This document shows, one piece after another, positions 57,126 to 64,000 of a stretch of 64,000 bases of DNA. Position 1 is the first letter of the stretch. Each line of letters starts with the position of its first letter. The translations under genes and the position numbers were made by a program. Source of the stretch: Rhizobium mayense (GTDB lineage Bacteria; Pseudomonadota; Alphaproteobacteria; Rhizobiales; Rhizobiaceae); the NCBI RefSeq assembly GCF_030272705.1, contig NZ_JARFYM010000003.1, positions 1-64,000 on the forward strand. The letters run 5' to 3'. The notes beneath the pieces are model-generated. The model saw only the letters and a program-made list of their open reading frames with translations, made no database searches and was not told the DNA's origin.

Positions 57126-58397
57126 ATGCTTCGACTTCCTAGTGGCTCGCGCTGCCGGAAGAAAATCGTGGAGTTCATTCACGATTCGTCCGGGGCTTAC
57201 TTGATCGTTTTTGCATTGTCGCTCCCGGTTCTGATCGGTTTGATTGGGCTCGGCACAGACTATGGGCTGTGGACCTACAAGCAGCAGAAGATGCAGTCGG
57301 CAACCGACGCTGCGGCTGTTAGCGGCGCGGCCGCCTACACCAGCAGCGGTGACGGGCCCGTGGTATCCCAGGTCAATGCGATAACGGCGAGCTATGGGCT
57401 GATTAATGGCCAGAATGACGTCGTGATATCGACGCACCGCCCTCCGACGCAGGGATCTTACGCCGGGAATAATTCGGCGATCGAAGTCGTCGCGCAACAA
57501 CCGATGGACTTGCTGTTCTCCGTGCTTTGGCAGCAGGCTTTCGTCGTTACGACGAGATCTGTTGCCATGGCGAATGCGGCCAACGGCTGCGTGCTGGCGC
57601 TCGATCAGACGGCAAGTGCTGCCGCGTCGGCGCAGGGTTCAACTTCGGTGACGCTCAAGAACTGCAGCCTCATCTCGAATTCGGCAAGCGCCACGGCGGT
57701 CAATGTCGGCGGTTCAGCACTGATCCAGGCGCTTTCGGTCGGGGCTGTCGGCGGCATCAGCGGTCTTGGCGGCATCAAAGCGGACGAGGGAACGGCGACC
57801 GGAATATGGCCCGTCACGGACCCCTATGCCGACGTTCAGATCCCGACCTATTCCGGTTGCACGACCAACGGCAAACAAAACATCAAGGGAAAGACGACAC
57901 TCAGTCCCGGTGTCTATTGCGGCGACATCACCGTGAACGCAGGCGCGGTCCTGAACTTGAACCCCGGGATCTATATCCTCGATCGCGCCAGTTTGAAGGT
58001 CAATGGCGGCGCGACTTTGATTGGCCACGGCGTCACGATCATCTTTACCTCCAGCACGGGAAGCAACTACGGCACCGCGTCAATCAACGGTGGGGCGATC
58101 CTTGATCTCACGCCACCGGTTACGGGAAACACGGCCGGCATTGTCATTTACGGCGATCGGAATATGCCCGTCGGCACGGCCTTCAGCTTTAATGGTGGTG
58201 CGACCCAGAGCTTGGCGGGATCGATCTATCTGCCAAAGGCTGCCGTCAGCTATTCGGGGGGTAACACCGCGACTAGTGCCTGCATCAAGATCATCGCGGA
58301 TACGATCACCTTCACCGGCAATTCCAACCTATCCATCGATTGCAGCGCTTATCCGACCCGCGCCGTCGGCGGCGCCGCTGGCAAATTGGTCGAGTGA
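57126..58397 (+). CDS. TadG-type pilus assembly protein
   Basis: A 423-residue protein. The N-terminus has a basic head and one hydrophobic segment with the Tad pattern SGAYLIVFALSLPVLIGLIGLGTDYG, followed by QQKMQSATDAAAVSGAAAY. The rest is secreted and Gly/Thr/Ser-rich. Repeated turns such as LNPGIYILDRASLKVNGGATL and SINGGAILDL suggest a beta-helix rather than the vWA domain of classical TadG. It probably works in a Flp/Tad pilus or a related surface assembly. Two TadE-like genes follow. Confidence 0.83.
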   Translation: MLRLPSGSRCRKKIVEFIHDSSGAYLIVFALSLPVLIGLIGLGTDYGLWTYKQQKMQSATDAAAVSGAAAYTSSGDGPVVSQVNAITASYGLINGQNDVVISTHRPPTQGSYAGNNSAIEVVAQQPMDLLFSVLWQQAFVVTTRSVAMANAANGCVLALDQTASAAASAQGSTSVTLKNCSLISNSASATAVNVGGSALIQALSVGAVGGISGLGGIKADEGTATGIWPVTDPYADVQIPTYSGCTTNGKQNIKGKTTLSPGVYCGDITVNAGAVLNLNPGIYILDRASLKVNGGATLIGHGVTIIFTSSTGSNYGTASINGGAILDLTPPVTGNTAGIVIYGDRNMPVGTAFSFNGGATQSLAGSIYLPKAAVSYSGGNTATSACIKIIADTITFTGNSNLSIDCSAYPTRAVGGAAGKLVE

Positions 58398-58400
58398 TGC

Positions 58401-58955
58401 ATGATGACTGCAAAGACAACCATGCCAACAATATCGCTCTCCGGCATGCCCGTCGCTGAACGGCGGCTGGGCTCACGACCTCGGGCAATATCGGTGCGGC
58501 CTTGGAGAAGGCTCTGTCGGGACCTGCGCAATGAAGAGCACGGCACGGCCGCCATCGACCTGGCGATCATATTGCCGGTATTGATCGCGATGGCATTCGG
58601 CCTTGTCGACTATTCGTCAGCGCTGCTTCAGCAGACGCAGGTGGAGAACGCGGCTCAGCGAGGTCTGCAGTATGCTTTGGCTCGCGGCTTCGATAGTTCC
58701 GGCATGTCGAATGTCATCACAAGAAGTACCGGCTCAGCCGTCATCTCGGCGACGCCGGCCCCGTCGAGATTTTGCGGTTGCCCCGGCGATCAAGGCATCT
58801 CCAGCACGGCGTGCTCCGATGTCTGTGCGGACGGATCGCGACCGGGCACCTATGTGTCCTCCTCGGCCGCGGCGACCTACGTTCCGTATATCGCGCTTCC
58901 TTTCGTGCCCGCATCGTTTGCACTGCAGTCAACGGCAACAGCGAGGATTCAATGA
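58401..58955 (+). CDS. TadE-like pseudopilin
   Basis: A 184-residue protein with an unusually long polar head of about 45 residues, then the TadE pattern EEHGTAAIDLAIILPVLIAMAFGLVDYSSALLQQ. The Glu/Asp followed by a hydrophobic stretch is the pseudopilin processing region. The mature part is short, with cysteines in CGCPGDQGISSTACSDVC. The start may be a later codon. It lies four bases after the TadG-type gene and overlaps the next gene by four. Confidence 0.8.
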   Translation: MMTAKTTMPTISLSGMPVAERRLGSRPRAISVRPWRRLCRDLRNEEHGTAAIDLAIILPVLIAMAFGLVDYSSALLQQTQVENAAQRGLQYALARGFDSSGMSNVITRSTGSAVISATPAPSRFCGCPGDQGISSTACSDVCADGSRPGTYVSSSAAATYVPYIALPFVPASFALQSTATARIQ

Positions 58956-59332
58956 TCCGCCGTCTCGGGAGGAATGCCGAGGGGACAACCGCAGTCGAGT
59001 TTGCTCTGACTGCTCCCCTCTTCATCATTATGGTATTTTCGATCGGACAATTCGGCCTTTTTCTCTGGACCCGATTGGGATTGCAGCACGCCGTTGACCT
59101 CAGTGCCCGGTGTGCGAGCCTTTTGCACACCACCTGTCCGGATACGGGTTCGATCCAGGCATACGCCGCCGACCAGGCCTATGGCCTTAAGATAGATCCC
59201 AGCGTGTTTACAGTGAATAAGGACGCATGCGGACAGAATGTAACGGCATCTTACACCTATACGATCGCGATCCCTCTATTGCCATCGGTGCCGGTGACCA
59301 TTGGCGCAACGTCGTGCTTCCCGACCTATTGA
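58952..59332 (+). CDS. TadE/TadF-like pseudopilin
   Basis: A 126-residue protein starting MIRRLGRNAEGTTAVEFAL, the classical TadE-type head, and a single hydrophobic segment to about residue 42. The mature part has cysteines in CASLLHTTCPD and CGQNV. ATG 58952 overlaps the previous stop (ATGA). The other Tad components (prepilin peptidase, ATPase, secretin) are not in the window. Confidence 0.83.
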   Translation: MIRRLGRNAEGTTAVEFALTAPLFIIMVFSIGQFGLFLWTRLGLQHAVDLSARCASLLHTTCPDTGSIQAYAADQAYGLKIDPSVFTVNKDACGQNVTASYTYTIAIPLLPSVPVTIGATSCFPTY

Positions 59333-59388
59333 GCGACTGATGGTGCGGAGTTTCATTGCCGCCGCAGCTCGGCGAATTGCCGATCAAT

Positions 59389-60201
59389 CTAATTTGCCGA
59401 GGAGAATTCAGGGGGCTGGGAGGAATAGTAGTCGGCTGCCTGATCGATCTCTTGCGGCGTCAGCGCGCGGGCGATGTTCCGCATTTGCTGGCTGACGTCG
59501 TTTCGTCGCTGGCCGGTGGCGAAGGCCTGTAACTGGGCCTTGATGTAGGCCGGCGATTGCCCTTCCAGCCAGGGGCTGCCGGGCTTGTTTTCAAGACCGC
59601 CGTGGCAGGAGCCGCAGGGCGCTATTCCGCGCAGTGGGGCGCCATTCGTGACGATGAGCGGCGCCGGCGAGGCCTGTGTCGGATGATAGGCCGGAAGACG
59701 CGGCAGATAGGCGTAGTAGGCGGCAAGATCGCGCATGTCTTGTTCGCTGAGATTTACGACGAGCGGGCTCATGACTGCGTTCGTGCGGGCACCTGACTTG
59801 AAATCCTCCAGTTGCTTGTAGATCGCGCCGATAAATTGTCCGGCAAGGTTTGGCGAATCCGCTCGGCTGATACCCGTCGGGCCGTGGCATATCGCACATT
59901 GATGCGCGAGCGTGGCGCCGCGGCCGATCGACTCCGGCGAGGGCCGGCCAAGTGTGGCAACCGTCATCACGACGGCGGACGTCTTGAAGTCGGGAGTAAC
60001 CGGCTCTGCTGCGGAGCTTTGGCGTGGTACCCCGGCGGCGGCACAGATCGTATCCCAAAGGCTGCTGGGTTTGACGCCAGCCTGCGCGTAGGGAAGAAAG
60101 ACAAAGCCGAGGAGCGCGGCGACAACGAACACAGCCGCCGTCACGCAGACGGCCGTCATGCTCCATCTGTTCTTCGGAGAGATCGGCCGTTCCGGACTCA
60201 T
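59389..60201 (-). CDS. Di-haem c-type cytochrome (oxidase-associated)
   Basis: A 270-residue protein with an N-terminal membrane anchor (about 15-38). Two haem sites are CAICHGP and CGSCHGG, in the two-domain cytochrome c4/c553 arrangement; methionines such as NAVMSPL are likely sixth ligands. ATG 60201 overlaps the stop of the oxidase subunit I gene (ATGA), the last gene of the operon. It probably gives electrons to the oxidase. Confidence 0.88.
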   Translation of the reverse strand: MSPERPISPKNRWSMTAVCVTAAVFVVAALLGFVFLPYAQAGVKPSSLWDTICAAAGVPRQSSAAEPVTPDFKTSAVVMTVATLGRPSPESIGRGATLAHQCAICHGPTGISRADSPNLAGQFIGAIYKQLEDFKSGARTNAVMSPLVVNLSEQDMRDLAAYYAYLPRLPAYHPTQASPAPLIVTNGAPLRGIAPCGSCHGGLENKPGSPWLEGQSPAYIKAQLQAFATGQRRNDVSQQMRNIARALTPQEIDQAADYYSSQPPEFSSAN

Positions 60202-61823
60202 TTTCTGACCCCCACATAGAAGGCCGGCACCGACGTATCCTGGCGCACGGCGAGTTGGGCAATCGGGAAGCCGTAATTGGTAATCGTGAGTGCGACCATC
60301 AAGGAAACCCAAAGGAGATGGCCATTCAGCACCGCGGGCAAGCGCGTGGGAGGGTGGACGGCCATGGCGAAGCTATAGTCCTCCGGCTTGACCTGGGGCG
60401 CTCTCTGGCCCCCTGCGAGCACGATCAGAAACAGCGCTCCGGAGATCAGAAGCAGAAATCCGCCAAAGGCCGAGAGAATCACCGGCATTGCCTCTGAAGC
60501 GAGCGCGGGGTCGGCATAGTCGAAATAGGCCATGCGGCGCGGCATTCCGAGAATGCCGACATAGTGCCAGGGGAAGGTGGTGACGATCATGCCGATGAAC
60601 CAAAGCCACAGCTGAACGCGCATCAGGCGGAAATTGTCGAGCGCGCGCCCCGTCAGATGTGGCCATAGATCATAGGCTATCGCAAAATACATGATGACGA
60701 TCGCGCCACCGAAAATCAGGTGGAAGTGGCCGGTGATCCACTGCGTATTGTGGATCGATTCATCGAGCTGATAGCTCATGTTGATGAGGCCGCCGGCGCC
60801 GCCGAAGCCGAGCATCACGAACGAAAACGCCGTGGCTAGCATGATGGGATTGTCCCAAGGCAACGCCGCGAGCCAGCCGAAGGCTCCACGCCCGCCACGC
60901 AGCCGGCCCGCAATCTCGACCGAAGCGCAAATCGTGAAGACGGTGAGGAGCGTCGGCAGCGCCACCAGGGAGGTGAAGGCGGAATGAATGAACTTGAAGG
61001 CCGAGCCGACCTGCGGATCGGAGAATGTGTGGTGAATGCCGATCGGCATCGCCACGACCAGGAAAAGGATAAAGGCGATCCGGCCCATCGTGTCGCTGTA
61101 GAGCTTGCCGCCTATGGAGCGCGGCACGATCGCGTAATAGGCTATGTATGTCGGCATCAGCCAGAAATAGACGATGGCGTGGAGCGTCCAGGAAAAGAAG
61201 ATGCGCGCCAGTCCGGCGTCGATCGTCGCGCGTAAACCGAATGCCACCGGTATGATCTGGAACAGCAGCTCGAGCGCGGCGCCAACCGCTGTCCACCCCC
61301 ACAGATATGAGCCAGCGACATTCGCAAACATGGCGAACGGAACCGGCTCGCCGGGATTGGCCCGCTTCCAGACATAGAGGTTCACGGACATCAGCGCCAC
61401 CCAGAACCATGAGCCGACAACGACTAGGACGACGCCGACATAGTAGAAGGGGTTGCCGATCAGCGGCGGGTAGAAGGTATAGAGCACTGAGGCGAGACCC
61501 ATTGAAACCGGGATCATGGCCATGACCGCACCGACCACGATCATCAAGAATCCTGCCCAGGCCCACCGCCTGCCCACCAGCGGCTGCTTCAGTGCGCTTT
61601 CGCTGATCGCATAGCCGAAGCCCATGGCAACCAGTGTCGGGAAGACATAACCCATGACTGTGCCGTGCGCCGTCAGGGACCGGTAGTACCATTCGGGATT
61701 GCTGATCCAATGGGCGAGCGGGCTTCGAATGAACATCTGCCAGGCGCCAAGCACCAAGGCCAGGCCGAAGACGACGAAAGCGAGCCAGAAATGCGCAAGG
61801 ATCAGTCGCCTACTATTTAACAC
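60198..61823 (-). CDS. Heme-copper oxidase subunit I (family B, ba3-like)
   Basis: The catalytic subunit of a terminal oxidase in the inner membrane. 541 residues with about 13 segments. Ligands visible are the low-spin haem His in SLTAHGTVMGYVF, the CuB His and cross-linked Tyr in WTLHAIVYFWLMP, the CuB pair in GIHHTFSDP, and the two haem histidines in ITGHFHLIFGG. The general sequence and the lack of the usual D-channel motif fit family B. It is cotranscribed with subunit II and several cytochromes c. Confidence 0.92.
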   Translation of the reverse strand: MLNSRRLILAHFWLAFVVFGLALVLGAWQMFIRSPLAHWISNPEWYYRSLTAHGTVMGYVFPTLVAMGFGYAISESALKQPLVGRRWAWAGFLMIVVGAVMAMIPVSMGLASVLYTFYPPLIGNPFYYVGVVLVVVGSWFWVALMSVNLYVWKRANPGEPVPFAMFANVAGSYLWGWTAVGAALELLFQIIPVAFGLRATIDAGLARIFFSWTLHAIVYFWLMPTYIAYYAIVPRSIGGKLYSDTMGRIAFILFLVVAMPIGIHHTFSDPQVGSAFKFIHSAFTSLVALPTLLTVFTICASVEIAGRLRGGRGAFGWLAALPWDNPIMLATAFSFVMLGFGGAGGLINMSYQLDESIHNTQWITGHFHLIFGGAIVIMYFAIAYDLWPHLTGRALDNFRLMRVQLWLWFIGMIVTTFPWHYVGILGMPRRMAYFDYADPALASEAMPVILSAFGGFLLLISGALFLIVLAGGQRAPQVKPEDYSFAMAVHPPTRLPAVLNGHLLWVSLMVALTITNYGFPIAQLAVRQDTSVPAFYVGVRK

Positions 61824-62367
61824 AGCTTACCCTCCGGCCGGCCGATGCCAGGTTCATGAATTCGGCCTTGTCGACCACTTTGACCTTTGCCCACATGCCC
61901 TCGTGCCCAAGGCTGCAGAATTCCTGGCATGGCATGAGATGCTCGCCCGGCTCAGAAAACTGCGCCGTCTGAACGGTCACATAGCCCGGCACCAGCATTG
62001 CGTTGACATTGCTCTGCTGGATGAGGAAGCCATGGACGACGTCGGCGCTCGTGGCGCGGAACGTCAGCGGCGTCTGGGCGGGCACCACAATGCAGGACGG
62101 CGTGAAGGAATATTGTTGGCCGATGGCGCGCACGGTCACCGATCCGTCGGGCTCAAGGGCGCTGCCGAGATTGCTTTCGACGAACTCGCCGCTGAGGTGG
62201 AGGGTCGTCGGGTCGGCCGTCTCCACCTGGGCCTGGGGCATGGTTGCCTGATGGATGCCGGCGAAAGCCGCCATGCCCGTCAAGAAGGCAATGATCGCCA
62301 CGGAAATCACAGCCCATCGACCTTCGACGATGGCGGTTGTGGCAGTACTTTTCGGGGGTTCTGTCAT
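61813..62367 (-). CDS. Cytochrome c oxidase subunit II (CuA)
   Basis: A 184-residue subunit with a single N-terminal anchor (about 17-40) and a periplasmic cupredoxin domain. The CuA site is His in ADVVHGFLIQ plus CQEFCSLGHEGM (CxxxCxxxHxxM). The single transmembrane helix is usual for ba3-type enzymes. ATG 62367 overlaps the preceding 59-residue gene by four bases, and its end overlaps subunit I by 11. Confidence 0.93.
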   Translation of the reverse strand: MTEPPKSTATTAIVEGRWAVISVAIIAFLTGMAAFAGIHQATMPQAQVETADPTTLHLSGEFVESNLGSALEPDGSVTVRAIGQQYSFTPSCIVVPAQTPLTFRATSADVVHGFLIQQSNVNAMLVPGYVTVQTAQFSEPGEHLMPCQEFCSLGHEGMWAKVKVVDKAEFMNLASAGRRVSCVK

Positions 62368-62543
62368 GGCGTCGGTCCGCGCGGCACGAAAACGAGGAGA
62401 TAGAACAGCAGCCACATGATCACGACGAGGGCGGTCGTAATGCCGGCAAGCGCAATCGCGCCATGCGGGCCGGCCGCAACGATCGCTTCCACTTGTTCGT
62501 CAAGAGATGACGCATCGTCCACGGGAGGATCGGAATTGATCAT
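62364..62543 (-). CDS. 59-residue single-TM subunit of the oxidase
   Basis: This short gene has ATG 62543 and stop at 62364, overlapping the subunit II start (ATGA), with seven bases from the cytochrome gene before it. The N-terminus is acidic (DPPVDDASSLDEQVEA), followed by one hydrophobic helix IALAGITTALVVIMWLLFYLLVFV and a short PRGPTP tail. In position and shape it resembles the small subunit IIa of ba3 oxidases. Sequence homology could not be tested. It is easily missed because of its length. Confidence 0.72.
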   Translation of the reverse strand: MINSDPPVDDASSLDEQVEAIVAAGPHGAIALAGITTALVVIMWLLFYLLVFVPRGPTP

Positions 62544-62550
62544 GACGGCC

Positions 62551-63807
62551 TCATTGGAGTGGAACCGAGCGCAGGTGATTGGCGTCGGCCGCCGTCACTG
62601 CCGTCCCTCTGTTGCCCCAGGTACTGCGGATGTAGCTGACCACGGCGGCGACTTGGTCGTCGGACAAGGAGACCGCAAAGGGAGGCATGCCATAGGGCAT
62701 CGGATTTCCCGCGGTTCCCGGCGGATATCCCCCATTGAGCACCATCCGGATCGGGTTCACGGCCGATTCCATCTGGATCGACTGGTTGCCGGCAAGCGGC
62801 GGATAGTGCGGCGGCTTGCCTTCACCCTTCGTCCCGTGACAGACGGCGCATTGGCTGTCGTAGACCGTCTTTCCGAGGCTCAATAGCAGACTGCTTTCAG
62901 ATGACGAGATATTGGAAACCGGCGCCCGCGGCGAATCCGTCGCGATGCTCTTCAGGTAGACGGCCATCGCGCGGGTATCGGCGTCGTTCAGGTATTGCAG
63001 GCTGTTGTAGACCACATCGGCCATCGGCCCGTAGACGACGCCGCGCTTCGATACGCCCTTCTGCAGCAGGTCGGAGATGTCCTCGATGCTCCACTCGCCG
63101 AGACCGGCTTCCTTGTTGGAAGTCAGCGAGGGAGCGTACCAGTTCTGCATGGGAATGAGCCCGCCCTGAAAGGCCTGTGACTCCGAATTGCCGCCGAGCG
63201 CGTTGATCGGTGTATGGCACATGCCGCAATGACCCAGCCCTTCGACCAGATAGGCGCCACGGTTCCATTCTGCCGATTTGTCGTGATCCTGCTTGAACTC
63301 TCCCTCCGTGAAGAAGAGCGTGCGCCATCCCAGTATTAGCGAGCGATTGTTGTACGGGAAACTCAGGTCGTGCGGCCGGTTCTGCTGCGCCACAGCCGGG
63401 ACGCTGCGCAGATATGCGTAGATGGCGTCGCTGTCCTCGCGCGTCACCTTGGTATAGGAGGCGAAAGGCATGGCCGGATAGAGCAGCCCGCCGTCGGGAA
63501 AGCGGCCGCGATGCATCGTCTGGTAGAAATCCTCGGCCGTCCACTTGCCGATGCCGGTCGTCGCATCCGGCGTGATATTGGAAGTGTAGATCACGCCAAA
63601 GGGCGTCGGCATCGCCCGGCCTCCGGCAAAAATGGCCCCTTCGGGCGCTGTATGACAGGCAATGCAGTCTCCGGCGCGCGCAAGATATTCGCCCTTGGCG
63701 ATGAGGGCGGGATCCGGCTTGGCGCCGGCCTCCTGCGCCTGAAGCGCATGCGGCGTTGCCAGCGCCAGTACCGTGACGAAGATGCCGAGCGAGAAGCGTG
63801 GCGTCAT
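62551..63807 (-). CDS. Tri-haem c-type cytochrome (dehydrogenase-type)
   Basis: A 418-residue periplasmic protein with a signal peptide (about 1-24, LQAQEAG). Three haem sites are CIACHTAPEG, CGMCHTPINALGG and CAVCHGTKGEG, the arrangement of the cytochrome c subunit of alcohol, gluconate and aldose dehydrogenases. GIGKWTAEDFYQTMHRGRFPDG is also typical. ATG 63807 is chosen; the extended frame belongs to the upstream gene. In this operon it may link a periplasmic dehydrogenase to the oxidase. Confidence 0.92.
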   Translation of the reverse strand: MTPRFSLGIFVTVLALATPHALQAQEAGAKPDPALIAKGEYLARAGDCIACHTAPEGAIFAGGRAMPTPFGVIYTSNITPDATTGIGKWTAEDFYQTMHRGRFPDGGLLYPAMPFASYTKVTREDSDAIYAYLRSVPAVAQQNRPHDLSFPYNNRSLILGWRTLFFTEGEFKQDHDKSAEWNRGAYLVEGLGHCGMCHTPINALGGNSESQAFQGGLIPMQNWYAPSLTSNKEAGLGEWSIEDISDLLQKGVSKRGVVYGPMADVVYNSLQYLNDADTRAMAVYLKSIATDSPRAPVSNISSSESSLLLSLGKTVYDSQCAVCHGTKGEGKPPHYPPLAGNQSIQMESAVNPIRMVLNGGYPPGTAGNPMPYGMPPFAVSLSDDQVAAVVSYIRSTWGNRGTAVTAADANHLRSVPLQ

Positions 63808-63811
63808 GGCG

Positions 63812-64000
63812 CTATTTCCCCTCGTTGGGCTGGCTGCCGCAGGCGAAGGGCAGGGCGAAGCTCGCTTGTGGAGCCGGCGAAGCATCGGCGGGGGCAGGGC
63901 GCTGTGCCAGCCAGGCGGCCACGGCTCGAACGTCATCCTCCGTCAAATGCCCTGCCACGATTTGCATACAGTCGGGCGCGATAGCGGTGCGCGTACCATA
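63812..64000 (-). CDS. c-type cytochrome, C-terminal end (partial)
   Basis: The last 62 residues of a gene that continues beyond the window. The end contains the haem-ligand helix QIVAGHLTEDDVRAVAAWLA, typical of the last helix of cytochrome c4/c553 domains, then a Pro/Ala-rich tail. The CxxCH sites would lie outside. It is the first visible gene of the oxidase operon, with the tri-haem cytochrome starting four bases after its stop. Confidence 0.72.
   Translation of the reverse strand, partial: YGTRTAIAPDCMQIVAGHLTEDDVRAVAAWLAQRPAPADASPAPQASFALPFACGSQPNEGK

Noticed and set aside
1..64000. CRISPR arrays, tRNA genes, insertion sequences, integrases or phage genes
   Set aside because: Reading the intergenic regions on both strands showed no spaced direct repeats, cloverleaf candidates or transposase/integrase motifs.

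Overview
The window reads as chromosomal DNA of an alphaproteobacterium of the Rhizobiales, most probably Rhizobium. The evidence is the gene order tuf-S10-spc-alpha, the high GC content and codon choice, a RIME-type intergenic palindrome, a class II (B12-dependent) ribonucleotide reductase, and several small proteins of the kind usually found only in rhizobia. No tRNA or rRNA gene, CRISPR array, transposase or phage gene was seen.

Layout. 1-15031: end of tuf, then a continuous plus-strand ribosomal run, rpsJ to rplQ, including secY, adk and rpoA. Terminator-like or other stem-loops sit in most of the longer gaps, so this is probably several transcription segments rather than one operon. 15150-21398: a DUF2809 protein, a MarR-controlled aromatic-acid/fusaric-acid type efflux operon (FUSC permease, DUF1656, HlyD adaptor), and msrQ-msrP on the minus strand. 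21398-30215: ilvD, a RIME-like element, an LprI-like small protein, a DegQ/Do protease overlapping rarA, a run of small conserved proteins, a DapA-fold protein that lacks the family's catalytic lysine, and a ketopantoate-reductase-like enzyme.

30581-38883: a SARP/TPR regulator with a small downstream gene, then an overlapping four-gene membrane operon (32965-37232) coding for a four-TM coiled-coil protein, a TM-anchored vWA-like protein, a MotA/ZorA-like channel protein with a long coiled-coil tail, and a MotB/ZorB-like protein with an OmpA peptidoglycan-binding domain. I regard this as the best candidate for an undescribed system. A convergent ABC-F ATPase gene follows. 39088-46572: TetR and SDR genes back to back, a metal-response block (Zn/Cd/Pb P-type ATPase, MerR regulator with an intact dyad operator, ChrA, a His-rich exported protein), and a CheR-like methyltransferase.

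46655-56799: a polysaccharide flippase, nrdJ preceded by a pair of NrdR-type boxes, gpt, a tandem universal stress protein, a CinA-type molybdopterin-binding protein, WrbA and a small secreted protein. 57126-59332: three Tad-type pseudopilin genes. 59389-64000: a minus-strand respiratory operon with a family-B (ba3-like) heme-copper oxidase (subunits I and II plus a 59-residue membrane subunit) flanked by di-haem, tri-haem and truncated c-type cytochromes. This looks like a self-contained branch from a periplasmic dehydrogenase to oxygen.
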